DNA of 64,000 nt from JALQUL01 sp040382935 (lineage in GTDB: Bacteria; Pseudomonadota; Gammaproteobacteria; Burkholderiales; Burkholderiaceae_C). Made by a program: the position numbers and the translations under genes. The first letter of the stretch is position 1. Each line of letters begins with the position of its first letter. The DNA lies in contig JBEIEP010000001.1 in the NCBI GenBank assembly GCA_040382935.1, forward strand, positions 1 to 64,000. The letters run 5' to 3'. Of the stretch, positions 26,339 to 35,506 are shown in pieces. The notes below the pieces were generated by a model that searched no databases, was not told the DNA's origin, and worked only from the letters and a program-made list of their open reading frames with translations.

Positions 26339-27771
26339 GCCAGATTTTTTGACGGTTGTGCTGCTCGGGCTTGTTGCCAGGCAGCGTACTCGGAACGGCG
26401 CAGCCGGTAACGCGCCACACTGCCCTCGTGCAATTGGTGCAGTGCATCGGTCAGCATGGTTTGAAACGCCTCGCGGTCGGCCTTGTCAACGGCCTTGCGG
26501 GCCATCTTTGCGATTGAATTGGGGCCAATGGGCAACAGTCCTTTCACCACCGTTTGAACTGCCTCTATCAGGGTTTCGCGGTACTTCATTTTGAGCGGAT
26601 CTGGGGCCACCATGGTGTGTGTGATGGCCAGGTAGCGCTGGCACGAGTGGGCATAGGCGTCCACAAATACATCGCGCAGCAGATCGACCTGGTTGAGCTC
26701 GTACACGCCTAAAGTACCCTCTATGTAGGCACGCTCGGGAACGTTGACAAACGACAAGGGGCAAAGGTTGTGCAAGATGAGCGGGATGTTGGCCCCCACG
26801 CGCGAAACGCGTTTGTTGACATCCTCAAACGGTTGCAGATAGGGCAGGTGCACCATTAAAAAAAAGGCCTGCTCAAATGGGTCGGGAATGCGACTTGCCT
26901 TGACCAGCAGTTGCTCAAAGCAATCCTCAATGATTTGGGGCACAGCCAGCGGCAGATACACCGTGCCAGAGATCTCTACGGTGCGACGACGCAAACGACC
27001 ACTGGCATGCGGGTCACGCATCAGGTCTTGGGACAGCACAGCGTGCAGGTTTTTGAAGGTAAAGGCGTCAATGCCCACGTCGTCGCCCCCCTCTACCAGC
27101 ATTTCAATGGCCGCTTTGTGGTTAAGGATCATCTGGGTTTCGACGGCATTTTTACCGGGTGCGGCCTGGCCCAGTTCAATCAGATTTTTTGTGTCCAGGC
27201 GACTGTAGGTATTGCCTTCTAGCTGGGATGAAGCCCACGACAAATCCACCAGCAAGCGGCCCAAAATGTCTCGTGCATAGGTGCCTGCGGGCCGTTCGCT
27301 AGCGGCGGTGCGCCCCATGTCGTGCAACTGGCGGCGCAGGGGTTCAGAAAGATAGAAGTTTGTGCCGGGTTGGTAGGCAGCCAAAAAATCGCGCTGATAA
27401 CCGACGGGCCGCCTGTGGATGAGGGGCCGCCTGACCAGGTCGCGCACCAGTGCACCCTGGGGGGTGACAGACACATAGGGCTCTTGCTCGGCGATACCCA
27501 TTGGAGGGCTTGGGGGGGCGCTTGGATACGCATTGACCGGTGCCGCAGGTACAACACATCGGTACACCACCGCAACGCTCTCGCCCTCTGCCACCACGCG
27601 CCTGGCATGGATGAGTTTTTGCAGCCGACGCTGTAGCGTGCGGCGATGCAAGGCCTGCCCCTGCCGGTTGATGGCTTCTAGCTCTATGCCAGCAATGGGA
27701 ATGCCACTGGGATGGGCTGCAACAATGGACTCAATCAAGTCAAGTTCTTGCTGGGGCGTGTGGCGCGGCAT
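26335..27771 (-). CDS. Fic-family protein with Gln in place of the catalytic His
   Basis: A 478-residue Fic protein. Residues 1-75 look like a winged-helix domain (RRTLQRRLQKLIHARRVVAE). The inhibitory-helix motif SxxxEG is present (SSQLEGNTYS near 180), as in self-inhibited Fic proteins. The active-site loop near residue 317 reads LQPFEDVNKRVSR, where the canonical form is HPFxDGNGRxxR, so His is replaced by Gln and one Gly by Val. I recall this variant in other proteobacterial Fic proteins, so it is probably not a sequencing error. AMP-transfer activity is doubtful. Upstream TGTCGC repeats may be its operator. Start ATG 27771. Confidence 0.88.
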   Translation of the reverse strand: MPRHTPQQELDLIESIVAAHPSGIPIAGIELEAINRQGQALHRRTLQRRLQKLIHARRVVAEGESVAVVYRCVVPAAPVNAYPSAPPSPPMGIAEQEPYVSVTPQGALVRDLVRRPLIHRRPVGYQRDFLAAYQPGTNFYLSEPLRRQLHDMGRTAASERPAGTYARDILGRLLVDLSWASSQLEGNTYSRLDTKNLIELGQAAPGKNAVETQMILNHKAAIEMLVEGGDDVGIDAFTFKNLHAVLSQDLMRDPHASGRLRRRTVEISGTVYLPLAVPQIIEDCFEQLLVKASRIPDPFEQAFFLMVHLPYLQPFEDVNKRVSRVGANIPLILHNLCPLSFVNVPERAYIEGTLGVYELNQVDLLRDVFVDAYAHSCQRYLAITHTMVAPDPLKMKYRETLIEAVQTVVKGLLPIGPNSIAKMARKAVDKADREAFQTMLTDALHQLHEGSVARYRLRRSEYAAWQQARAAQPSKNLA

Positions 27772-27801
27772 AAGTAGTGTTGTGTGCTTTAACTGACAGG
27801 G

Positions 27802-27910
27802 TACTGTCGCCTGGGCAAGACCGGGGGCCGCAAAGAACGACAGTATTAACCGTCATTATGTCACACAATCTGTCGCACTATCAATCAAATTGTCGCGAAA
27901 TACTGTCGCA
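27802..27910. promoter_or_regulatory. cluster of TGTCG-core repeats upstream of fic
   Basis: Five copies of a TGTCG core occur in 109 bp. They are TACTGTCGC (27802-27810), AATACTGTCGT on the minus strand (27837-27847), TCTGTCGCA (27869-27877), TTGTCGCG (27890-27897) and AATACTGTCGCA (27899-27910). The stretch is non-coding, 30-140 bp upstream of the fic start. It looks like a multi-site operator, perhaps bound by the Fic protein's own N-terminal winged helix (inference). Confidence 0.5.
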
Positions 27911-27950
27911 CCAGGTTTGACACCCATTCGCATCAAACCAAAGGCCCCTC

Positions 27951-28595
27951 TTACAAGGCCCAGCGCACCTTGGCCCCCAGCACCGCCGTGGGGTATTGCG
28001 CCTGCCCACGTGAGCCGTTGTAGCGGCCCAACGCGTAGTAGTAGTGGCCTTTTTCCATATCCAGGTAGTGGCGCAATATCACGCAACCAAAACGCAGATT
28101 GGTTTGCATATGAAACAGGCGGCTGGGGTCGCCATCACCAATCACGCGGGTCCAAAAAGGCATGACCTGCATATAGCCTCTGGCCCCAACTCGGCTGATG
28201 GCAAATTTTCTGAAATTGCTTTCAACTTGAATCAGGCCCAGCACGGTGGACACCTCTAGGCCGGCGCGTCGGCTTTCGTACCAGACGGTTTGAAGAAACT
28301 CTTGGCGTTCTTGGATATCCGGCATTCTGGATCGCAAGCGTTCGCTCATTTTGACCAGCCAATGCTGGTAATGGGCTTGCTCTTTGGGGTCGTCAAACTC
28401 GTGCACCGGAGGGGCATGGCTGGCAATGGCCGCAGAAAGAGCGCTTCGCACCGAGTCGATAAGGGGTTCTTCCAGTTGGCGGCCCGCCCAAACCCAAGAT
28501 GCGGGCAACAGGCTGGCCGCACCCGCCAGCACCCAGCGCCGTGAGCGGCCCGGATCAGGCACTGCACAAGCTTGCTTGTTGCTTGCCTGGATCAT
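27951..28595 (-). CDS. lytic transglycosylase (SLT domain), exported
   Basis: A 214-residue protein with an N-terminal export signal that contains RRWVLAGAASLLPASWVWA near residues 19-37, possibly Tat-type. The C-terminal SLT domain has VLGLIQVESNFRKFAISRVG near residues 119-138 (catalytic Glu in ESNF), GYMQVMPFW and the ALGRYNGSRGQAQYP segment. It would cleave peptidoglycan glycan strands in the periplasm. Its start overlaps the proS stop by 4 bp, so it is translated after proS. This proS-linked SLT gene is common in Burkholderiales. Confidence 0.88.
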   Translation of the reverse strand: MIQASNKQACAVPDPGRSRRWVLAGAASLLPASWVWAGRQLEEPLIDSVRSALSAAIASHAPPVHEFDDPKEQAHYQHWLVKMSERLRSRMPDIQERQEFLQTVWYESRRAGLEVSTVLGLIQVESNFRKFAISRVGARGYMQVMPFWTRVIGDGDPSRLFHMQTNLRFGCVILRHYLDMEKGHYYYALGRYNGSRGQAQYPTAVLGAKVRWAL

Positions 28596-30337
28596 GCCTG
28601 GATGCGGCTTTGAACGTAGCCAGCAACCGCGGCAATGGGTACTTTCTTGGGCTCTATCTCGCGCCGCTGCAACACTTCAAAGTGGCCTTCTTTAATACCC
28701 CGATCCGAGATCACTACCCGGTGCGGCACGCCAATCAACTCCCATTCAGCAAACATAATGCCGGGGCGTTCAGCCCTGTCGTCCAAAATCACATCGACAC
28801 CAGCGGCTTTTAGGGTGTCATAAAGGGCTTGCCCCTCTACCGCCACATCCGGGCTGCGGTCTGGGCCAATCATGCAAATCACCACGGTAAAGGGCGCAAT
28901 GGCGTCGGGCCAGACAATGCCGCGTTCGTCGTGGTTTTGCTCAATGGCCGCAGCAGGTAGCCGGGTAATACCAATGCCATAGCAGCCCATTTCCATCAAC
29001 TGCGGCTTGCCGTTGTCGCCCAAAAAAGTGGCGTTCATGGCTTTGCTGTATTTGGTGCCCAGGTAAAACACGTGGCCCACCTCTATGCCACGCTCAATGG
29101 CCAACACCCCTTGGCCATCGGGCGACAAATCGCCTGCCACCACGTTACGAATATCGGCCACCAAGCTAGGCTCGGGTACGTCACGGCCCCAGTTAACGCC
29201 CGTATAGTGGTAGTGCGGTTCGTTGGCACCACATATCCAGTCGGCCATCATGGCGGCCTCACGGTCGGCCACAATTTTGACGGGCTTTTTAAGGTCAATC
29301 ACCCCCAGGTAGCCTGGCTCAGAACCAAAGTGGTCGGCGATTTCTTCAAGCGTGGCAAAACGGAATCCCTTTTCAAATCCGGGAAGCTTATTGACTTTGA
29401 CCTCGTTCATGTCGTGGTCACCGCGCAGCAGCAGCACCCACACCTGCACACCAACCACCTTTGTGTCGGGGTCTTGGGTTTCGGTGGCTAGCACCAAGGA
29501 CTTAACCGTGGTTTGCAGCGGCACGTTTAAGAACTGCGCCACATCAGCGCAGGTGCTCTTGTTGGGGGTGGGTGTTTTGGTAAGGGTATGGCTTGCAGGT
29601 GGCCTAGGGCCAGCGGGTGCCAGAGCCTCGGCCTTTTCCATATTGGCGGCGTAGTCGCTGCTGGGGCAATACACAATGGCGTCTTCGCCGGTGGCAGCGA
29701 TCACCTGGAACTCTTCACTCAGGTCACCACCAATCGCACCACTGTCCGCGGCCACAGCCCGGTAGCGCAGGCCAAAGCGGTCAAAAATGCGCCTATAGGC
29801 CGCTGCCATCACTTGGTAACTGGCCTTGGCGCTGGCTTGGTCGCGGTCAAAGCTGTAGGCGTCTTTCATGATGAACTCGCGCCCACGCAGCAGGCCAAAA
29901 CGTGGTCGGCGTTCGTCCCTGAATTTGGTTTGAATTTGGTAAAAATTCTTGGGTAATTGTTTGTAACTTTTGATCTCTTGGCGGGCGATGTCGGTGATCA
30001 CCTCTTCACTGGTGGGTTGCACCACGTAGTCACGTTCGTGCCTGTCCTTCACCCGCATGAGCTCTGGGCCCATTTTTTCGAAGCGACCGGTTTCTTGCCA
30101 TAGCTCGGCGGGCTGCACCACCGGCATGGCCAACTCAACGGCCCCAGCACGGTTCATCTCTTCACGCACGATGGCCTCGACCTTGCGAATCACGCGCAAG
30201 CCCATGGGCATATAGGTGTAAATGCCTGCGCCCAGTTTTTTAATCATCCCTGCCCGCTGCATCAATTGGTGACTGGCCACCTCGGCATCGGCAGGTGCTT
30301 CTTTAAAGGTAGAAATAAAAAATTGCGAAGCTTTCAT
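28592..30337 (-). CDS. proS: prolyl-tRNA synthetase
   Basis: A 581-residue class II synthetase of the bacterial type with the inserted editing domain. It shows the motif-1 region (GAGIYTYMPMGLRVIRKVEA near residue 36), PTSEEVITDI and the motif-2 region FRDERRPRFGLLRGREFIMK near 140-160. An INS editing domain of about 170 residues follows, then motif 3 (MGCYGIGITRLPAA). It charges tRNA-Pro and clears mis-charged Ala. It is divergent from rppH with 121 bp between the starts. Confidence 0.97.
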   Translation of the reverse strand: MKASQFFISTFKEAPADAEVASHQLMQRAGMIKKLGAGIYTYMPMGLRVIRKVEAIVREEMNRAGAVELAMPVVQPAELWQETGRFEKMGPELMRVKDRHERDYVVQPTSEEVITDIARQEIKSYKQLPKNFYQIQTKFRDERRPRFGLLRGREFIMKDAYSFDRDQASAKASYQVMAAAYRRIFDRFGLRYRAVAADSGAIGGDLSEEFQVIAATGEDAIVYCPSSDYAANMEKAEALAPAGPRPPASHTLTKTPTPNKSTCADVAQFLNVPLQTTVKSLVLATETQDPDTKVVGVQVWVLLLRGDHDMNEVKVNKLPGFEKGFRFATLEEIADHFGSEPGYLGVIDLKKPVKIVADREAAMMADWICGANEPHYHYTGVNWGRDVPEPSLVADIRNVVAGDLSPDGQGVLAIERGIEVGHVFYLGTKYSKAMNATFLGDNGKPQLMEMGCYGIGITRLPAAAIEQNHDERGIVWPDAIAPFTVVICMIGPDRSPDVAVEGQALYDTLKAAGVDVILDDRAERPGIMFAEWELIGVPHRVVISDRGIKEGHFEVLQRREIEPKKVPIAAVAGYVQSRIQA

Positions 30338-30400
30338 GGGTACTCGCTGGAGGAAAAATGAAACAGGGTAAACAGTTTTAAATCACGGCCGTCACAGGCC

Positions 30401-30428
30401 TTGCGAAGCGCAAAGTCTTGTGCATAAT
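30401..30428 (+). promoter_or_regulatory. candidate rppH promoter
   Basis: TTGCGA (30401-30406) and CATAAT (30423-30428) are separated by 16 bp and lie 30 bp upstream of the rppH ATG. Confidence 0.4.
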
Positions 30429-30458
30429 CAACACAACTAAAAAATTTGAGGTTTGATT

Positions 30459-31082
30459 ATGCTTGACAGAGAAGGCTTTAGGCCTAACGTCGGCATCGTT
30501 CTGCTTAACCAAAAAAACGAGGTATTTTGGGGTAAACGCATACGCACACATTCATGGCAGTTCCCACAGGGCGGCATTGACCGGGGCGAAACCCCCGAGC
30601 AGGCCATGTACCGTGAGTTGCATGAAGAAGTTGGGCTAAAACCTGACCATGTGCGTATCGTTGCCCGAACCCGCGATTGGTTGCGTTACGAGGTGCCAGA
30701 CCGCTACATCCGGCGTGATGCCCGCGGTGTTTACCGTGGACAAAAGCAAATCTGGTATTTGCTACAACTGATCGCCAACGACTGGGATTTGAATCTGCGC
30801 GCCACCGATCATCCAGAATTTGACGCTTGGCGCTGGCACCACTATTGGGTGCCGTTGGACGCCGTTGTCGAGTTTAAACGCGGGGTATATGAAATGGCGC
30901 TCACAGAGTTGTCGCGCCATTTGCCCCGCCCGGCGCCTCGCCTAGAAGAGCGTTTTGGCGGGCCTCAACATGTCCACCACCGCCAACGTTTCGGACACGT
31001 TAGCGCATCGGCATTGACGGGTCATGACCCGGAGCAAGTTGAGTCTACACAGGCGCAAAACGCTAACGATCCTGCGCGTTAG
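30459..31082 (+). CDS. rppH: RNA pyrophosphohydrolase (Nudix)
   Basis: A 207-residue RppH that removes pyrophosphate from mRNA 5' ends and so starts RNase E-dependent decay. ATG 30459 (MLDREGFRPNVGIVLLNQ) follows GAGG with 7-bp spacing and is preferred over the TTG two codons earlier. The Nudix box is intact (GGIDRGETPEQAMYRELHE near residues 37-55, then EVGL). WLRYEVPDRYIRR and GQKQIWYLLQL follow. The tail after about residue 155 is longer and polar, as in other Burkholderiales. Confidence 0.95.
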   Translation: MLDREGFRPNVGIVLLNQKNEVFWGKRIRTHSWQFPQGGIDRGETPEQAMYRELHEEVGLKPDHVRIVARTRDWLRYEVPDRYIRRDARGVYRGQKQIWYLLQLIANDWDLNLRATDHPEFDAWRWHHYWVPLDAVVEFKRGVYEMALTELSRHLPRPAPRLEERFGGPQHVHHRQRFGHVSASALTGHDPEQVESTQAQNANDPAR

Positions 31083-31128
31083 TCCTCACGTGATTCGTAG
31101 CTCTGGTGCCACAAATGGGCTCTTCTAA

Positions 31129-33117
31129 TCAGGAAAACCTGCTTATTCGCTCCAGCGCCATGGCCAGACCTTCTGGACGACCCGACAGCACCAAAGTATC
31201 CCCAGCCTGTAAAAACGGATTGGCAGTGATCGCCACAGGCTGGCCTGCCTTGCGACGCAAAGCAATCGCCTTGACGTCGTATGCGTCTAGTTGCAAATCC
31301 CCTAAATAGCAGGTCTCATCCACAAATGAAGGGGATATCTCTACAGTATGCAATCGCTCATGATCCATCTCATCCACGGTATCGTCGTCAGCCCCGTGAA
31401 AGTACCCACGCAGCAGTCCGTAGCGAGCATCTCGCTGCTCCTGTACCAACCGGATCACCCGGCGCATTGGCACACCCACCAAGGCCAGGACATGACTGGC
31501 CAGCATCAAACTGCCCTCTATTGCTTCAGGCACTACTTCAGTGGCACCCGCTTGTTGGAGGCGCTCTAAATCGTGGTCATCCAAGGTGCGTACCAGCACT
31601 GGCAGTTGAGGTGCCTGCTGGCGAATATGTGCCAACAATTTGAGCGCAGTGGGCGTATCTTTAAATGTGACCACCACCGCACTGGCACGGGCCAGACCCG
31701 CGGCTGTGAGCGCTTGAATACGGGTCGCGTCGCCATAGACCACCGAATCTCCTGCCGCAGCCGCTTGGCTTACGCGATCCGGGTCTAGGTCCAGTGCCAG
31801 GTACGCAATGGATTGGCTTTTCAACATTTGCGCCAAATTTTGGCCACAACGACCATACCCGCAAATAATGACATGATCACTCGCGCCCATGGCCTTGCTG
31901 GCAATACGAGTCATATGCAGCGATTGCACCAGCCACTCGCTGCTGATCAATTTGAGCACCAGCGTGTTGGCATGCATGATGACAAACGGGGTGATCAACA
32001 AGGACAATACCATGGCTGCCAAAATAGGACTGAGAAGTTCTGGCGCAACCAAAGAGTTTTGTTGTGCCAGTGCTAACAACACAAAACCAAACTCTCCCGC
32101 CTGCGCCAAATACAAACCGGTTCGTAGCGCCATTCCTGGACTGGCGCCTAACCATCGCGCCAATGCGGTAATCAAGGCAAGTTTGAAAAACATAGGCACA
32201 ATAAAAAGCAACAGAACCAAGGGCCACCGTTGTGCAATAACCTGCCAGTCCAGCATCATTCCAATCGAGATAAAAAACAGTCCGAGTAGGACATCGTGAA
32301 AAGGGCGAATATCGGTTTCAACCTGGTGCTTGTACGGGGTCTCTGAAATCAGCATCCCGGCGACAAACGCCCCCAATACCAACGATAGACCGGCCAATTC
32401 AGTCAGCCACGCCAACCCCAATGCCGTCAACAGAATGTTCAAGACAAACAACTCATCACTTTTGTAGCGGGCAACTTTGTTTAACCACCAGCGCATGACG
32501 TGTGGCCCACCCACCAAAAGACAACCCACCAAAAGAAATGCCTTAACCGTGGCGAGGGCCAAGGTCCAAAACAAGGACTCAGAGGATGCGCCCAATGCAG
32601 GTATCAATACCAGCAACGGCACCACCGCCAAGTCCTGAAACAACAAGATGCCCAATACACGTTTGCCGTGCTCGCTTTCAAGTTCCAAGCGCTCCGCCAT
32701 GAGCTTGATGACCACCGCAGTGCTGCTCATGGCCACTGCACTGCTCAAGGCCAGCGCGGTCTGCCATTCCATTTTCCACCAGTGCGGCAAGGCTTTGGCC
32801 AAAGCAAGAGACCCAAAGGTGCATATTGCAATCGTCAGCAAGACTTGCAGGGACCCAAGGCCTAGCACGTGCTGACGCATAGCGCGCAGCTTGGGTAGAT
32901 TGAATTCCAGTCCAATCACAAACATAAGAAACACCACGCCAAACTCGCCCAGGTAATGCACGGACTGCACGTTTTGCGCCAACGCCAAAGCGTTGGGACC
33001 CAAGAAGACGCCCACGGCCAAATACCCAAGCATTGGCGGGACCTTGATCATGCGGCACACCACCACCCCCAGCACGGCGGCCAGCAGATACAAAAGGGCA
33101 AGTGAAAGTGAAGTCAT
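31129..33117 (-). CDS. KefB/KefC-type monovalent cation:proton antiporter
   Basis: A 662-residue CPA2 transporter, start ATG 33117 (MTSLSLALLYLLAAVLG). About twelve membrane spans in the first 390 residues include VGVFLGPNALAL, FVIGLEFNLPKLR and LALSSAVAMSSTAVVIKLMA. A TrkA-N nucleotide-binding domain follows (HVIICGYGRCGQNLAQML near residue 415) and a C-terminal TrkA-C-like domain (VKAIALRRKAGQPVAITA). Such proteins export K+ in exchange for H+. The glutathione-gating loop and the KefF/KefG partner of true Kef systems are not evident, so the ligand is uncertain. It is divergent from kdsD (69 bp). Confidence 0.9.
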   Translation of the reverse strand: MTSLSLALLYLLAAVLGVVVCRMIKVPPMLGYLAVGVFLGPNALALAQNVQSVHYLGEFGVVFLMFVIGLEFNLPKLRAMRQHVLGLGSLQVLLTIAICTFGSLALAKALPHWWKMEWQTALALSSAVAMSSTAVVIKLMAERLELESEHGKRVLGILLFQDLAVVPLLVLIPALGASSESLFWTLALATVKAFLLVGCLLVGGPHVMRWWLNKVARYKSDELFVLNILLTALGLAWLTELAGLSLVLGAFVAGMLISETPYKHQVETDIRPFHDVLLGLFFISIGMMLDWQVIAQRWPLVLLLFIVPMFFKLALITALARWLGASPGMALRTGLYLAQAGEFGFVLLALAQQNSLVAPELLSPILAAMVLSLLITPFVIMHANTLVLKLISSEWLVQSLHMTRIASKAMGASDHVIICGYGRCGQNLAQMLKSQSIAYLALDLDPDRVSQAAAAGDSVVYGDATRIQALTAAGLARASAVVVTFKDTPTALKLLAHIRQQAPQLPVLVRTLDDHDLERLQQAGATEVVPEAIEGSLMLASHVLALVGVPMRRVIRLVQEQRDARYGLLRGYFHGADDDTVDEMDHERLHTVEISPSFVDETCYLGDLQLDAYDVKAIALRRKAGQPVAITANPFLQAGDTLVLSGRPEGLAMALERISRFS

Positions 33118-33186
33118 TATGGGTCGGGAAAGAGACAGGTTTGATTTTGCCCTATATGAAATGAACAAAAGCCCTAAAATCGCAAC

Positions 33187-34212
33187 ATGAACACGACTGT
33201 TACCGCCAGTGCGCACCCCACGTTACCAGCGAGCCAGGCCCATGCGTCCGAGCCGCTGATTGCCTTAGCGCACCAGACTTTTGACATTGAAGCACAGGCG
33301 ATCCTGGGCTTGAAGGCGCAAATTGGAGAAAATTTTGCGCAGGCTGTTCGCCTCATTCTTTCGGTGCGCGGACGCGTTGTGGTGATGGGGATGGGAAAAA
33401 GTGGCCATATTGGCCGAAAAATAGCCGCCACATTGGCCTCTACCGGCACTCCTGCGATGTTCGTGCATCCCGGTGAGGCCAGTCATGGCGACTTGGGCAT
33501 GATCAAGCCGGTGGATCTGGTCATTGCGATCTCAAACAGTGGTGAATCGGATGAACTCAACACCATTTTGCCCGTGTTGTTACGTGCAAACGTACCCTTG
33601 ATTGCCATTACGGGCAGTGCCCAATCGGCGTTGGCCAGTAACGCCACCATTACCCTTTGCAGCACCGTAGAGCGCGAAGCCTGCCCCTTAAACCTCGCAC
33701 CAACGGCAAGCACCACTGCGCAATTGGCAATGGGCGACGCCTTGGCGGTCGCCTTGCTTGATGCACGAGGGTTTAAAGAGGAAGACTTTGCACGCTCGCA
33801 CCCTGGCGGGGCCTTGGGCCGGCGCCTGTTAACGCGCGTCAGTGACGTGATGCGCGGCCAAACCTTGACACCTAAAGTTGGCCCTATGGCATCGCTTTCG
33901 GAGTTAATGAAAGAGATGAGCGCCAAAGGTTTGGGAGCCTCGTCAATCGTTGACGACCAACTTCGTGTTTTAGGCATATTCACCGATGGCGACCTACGCC
34001 GCCTGATTGAGAGTGGTCGTGACCTGCGCGATTTAAGGGCCAATCAAATCATGCATCCCCAGCCCAAAACAGTCGCAAGCCACGCCCTAGCCGTAGAGGC
34101 TGTTCAGCTAATGGAACAACACCGCATCAGCAGTGTGTTTGTGACCAACGCACAAGGGTTTTTATGTGGGTCGCTCAACACCCACGACCTCATGCGGGCC
34201 AAAGTCATTTAG
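33187..34212 (+). CDS. kdsD: arabinose-5-phosphate isomerase
   Basis: A 341-residue KpsF/GutQ/KdsD isomerase making arabinose-5-phosphate from ribulose-5-phosphate, the first step to Kdo for LPS. It has an N-terminal SIS domain (VVMGMGKSGHIGRKIAATLA near residue 61; HPGEASHGDLGM near 96; AISNSGESDELN near 115). Two C-terminal CBS domains follow (MRGQTLTPKVG from about 222 and IMHPQPKTVAS from about 286). It is first of the kdsD-kdsC-lptC operon, 12 bp before kdsC. kdsA, the next pathway step, is at 61869 in the same window. Confidence 0.95.
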   Translation: MNTTVTASAHPTLPASQAHASEPLIALAHQTFDIEAQAILGLKAQIGENFAQAVRLILSVRGRVVVMGMGKSGHIGRKIAATLASTGTPAMFVHPGEASHGDLGMIKPVDLVIAISNSGESDELNTILPVLLRANVPLIAITGSAQSALASNATITLCSTVEREACPLNLAPTASTTAQLAMGDALAVALLDARGFKEEDFARSHPGGALGRRLLTRVSDVMRGQTLTPKVGPMASLSELMKEMSAKGLGASSIVDDQLRVLGIFTDGDLRRLIESGRDLRDLRANQIMHPQPKTVASHALAVEAVQLMEQHRISSVFVTNAQGFLCGSLNTHDLMRAKVI

Positions 34213-34224
34213 TCGCCCTAACTT

Positions 34225-34833
34225 ATGTCCGAACCGCCAATTTCACAGATGCCAACCCGCCCCGCCGCTCGGAAGTTCCAGCCCGAGCTATTGCTGCGTG
34301 CACAGCCGGTGGAATTGGTTATTTTTGACGTAGATGGCGTTATGACCGATGGTGGGATTTACTTGGCGGAAACGCAGGCCGATGACCCACGAGTGGTGGA
34401 TGAGCTCTTCAAAAGGTTCAATACTTTGGACGGTTTAGGCCTGCAGTTGCTTAAGCACGTGGGAATTGTCCCTGCAGTCATTTCGGGCCGCAATTCCAAG
34501 CCCCTGCAGCAGCGATTGGCTAAACTTGGAGTTGATCACTGCTACTTGGGACAGGACAAAAAAATCGATGCCGCACGGCATTTGATGGCGTGCTTGGGTT
34601 TGCAATGGAGTCAGGTGGCAACCATGGGCGACGATTGGCCTGACCTACCGCTACTTTGCCAAAGTGCCTTGGCAGTGGCACCGCCAGGCGCGCATCTAGA
34701 GGTGCTGCAGGTGGCGCATTTCATCACCCAGGCTGCAGCAGGCCATGGCGCGGTCAGAGAAATGTGCGACCTGCTGGTTTGCGCCAAAGGCAAGTACCAA
34801 AACCTTCTCAGCGAATGGACGTCAGGCCTGTGA
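34225..34833 (+). CDS. kdsC: KDO-8-phosphate phosphatase
   Basis: A 202-residue HAD-superfamily phosphatase that converts Kdo-8-phosphate to Kdo. HAD motif I is LVIFDVDGVMTDGGIYL near residues 31-47 with the nucleophile Asp. Motif II-like VISGRNSKPLQQRLAKLG is near 88, and motif III/IV is KKIDAARH plus VATMGDDWPDLPLL near 130. No membrane or cap domain is present, as in KdsC (type C0). It ends at the start of lptC with overlap. Confidence 0.94.
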   Translation: MSEPPISQMPTRPAARKFQPELLLRAQPVELVIFDVDGVMTDGGIYLAETQADDPRVVDELFKRFNTLDGLGLQLLKHVGIVPAVISGRNSKPLQQRLAKLGVDHCYLGQDKKIDAARHLMACLGLQWSQVATMGDDWPDLPLLCQSALAVAPPGAHLEVLQVAHFITQAAAGHGAVREMCDLLVCAKGKYQNLLSEWTSGL

Positions 34834-35447
34834 AAAACGGCGTGCACCTTGTGCGCAGGGCTTTGGCGCAGGTCACGCTTTTTTTGCCGTTGTTGTTGCT
34901 TTCAGCGCTGGCCTTAGGCAGCTTTTTGCTTTACCAAATTACCCCAGGATTCGACAAACGCCCGACGCCACCCAAGGTGGGTAATGACGCAGACTACTAC
35001 GTTGAACGTTTTGCGGCCCGCCAGTACGACGCTAAAGGGCAGCTTAAAAGCGAGATTTTCGGCGATAAAGCCGTACATTACCCCTCATCGCGCTTGTTAG
35101 AGATCAAGCAGGCGCGGTTCAATAGCTCCACCGAAACGGGCCAAATGCTAACTGCCAGTTCTACCCTTGCTTGGGCCAACGACGACCGCAGTGAGGTTCA
35201 GCTTTTAGGCAACGCCCAATTGCGTATGACGGCACGCACCAACGCTGCAATACAAGATCCAGTTGAGTTTTTCAGTGACCACTTACGTGTGTTGGTACCA
35301 GGAAAAATGTTGATCAGTGATGTGCCGATAAAAGTAACGCAGGGACAGAACACCTTTAAGTCATCTTCCATGCGATACGATCATTCCACACAAATCTTGT
35401 CCCTCAAGGGCAATGTACACATGACACTGTTTCCACGAAAACCGTGA
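34830..35447 (+). CDS. lptC: LPS export system protein LptC
   Basis: A 205-residue bitopic inner-membrane protein from GTG 34830 (VKNGVHLVRRALAQV), which overlaps the kdsC stop as GTGA. An in-frame ATG at 34815 would give 210 residues. One N-terminal membrane span (VTLFLPLLLLSALALGSFLL) is followed by a periplasmic beta-jellyroll (DADYYVERFAARQYDAKG, SEIFGDKAVHYP, MLISDVPIKVTQGQNTF). It hands LPS from the LptBFG transporter to LptA. The usual downstream lptA-lptB are absent here; a dehydrogenase gene follows instead. Confidence 0.92.
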   Translation: MKNGVHLVRRALAQVTLFLPLLLLSALALGSFLLYQITPGFDKRPTPPKVGNDADYYVERFAARQYDAKGQLKSEIFGDKAVHYPSSRLLEIKQARFNSSTETGQMLTASSTLAWANDDRSEVQLLGNAQLRMTARTNAAIQDPVEFFSDHLRVLVPGKMLISDVPIKVTQGQNTFKSSSMRYDHSTQILSLKGNVHMTLFPRKP

Positions 35448-35506
35448 GTTTGCCTAAGTCCATTTCGTCTATCCCGACGCCTGCATTGAATTGAAAGATT
35501 CTCCTC

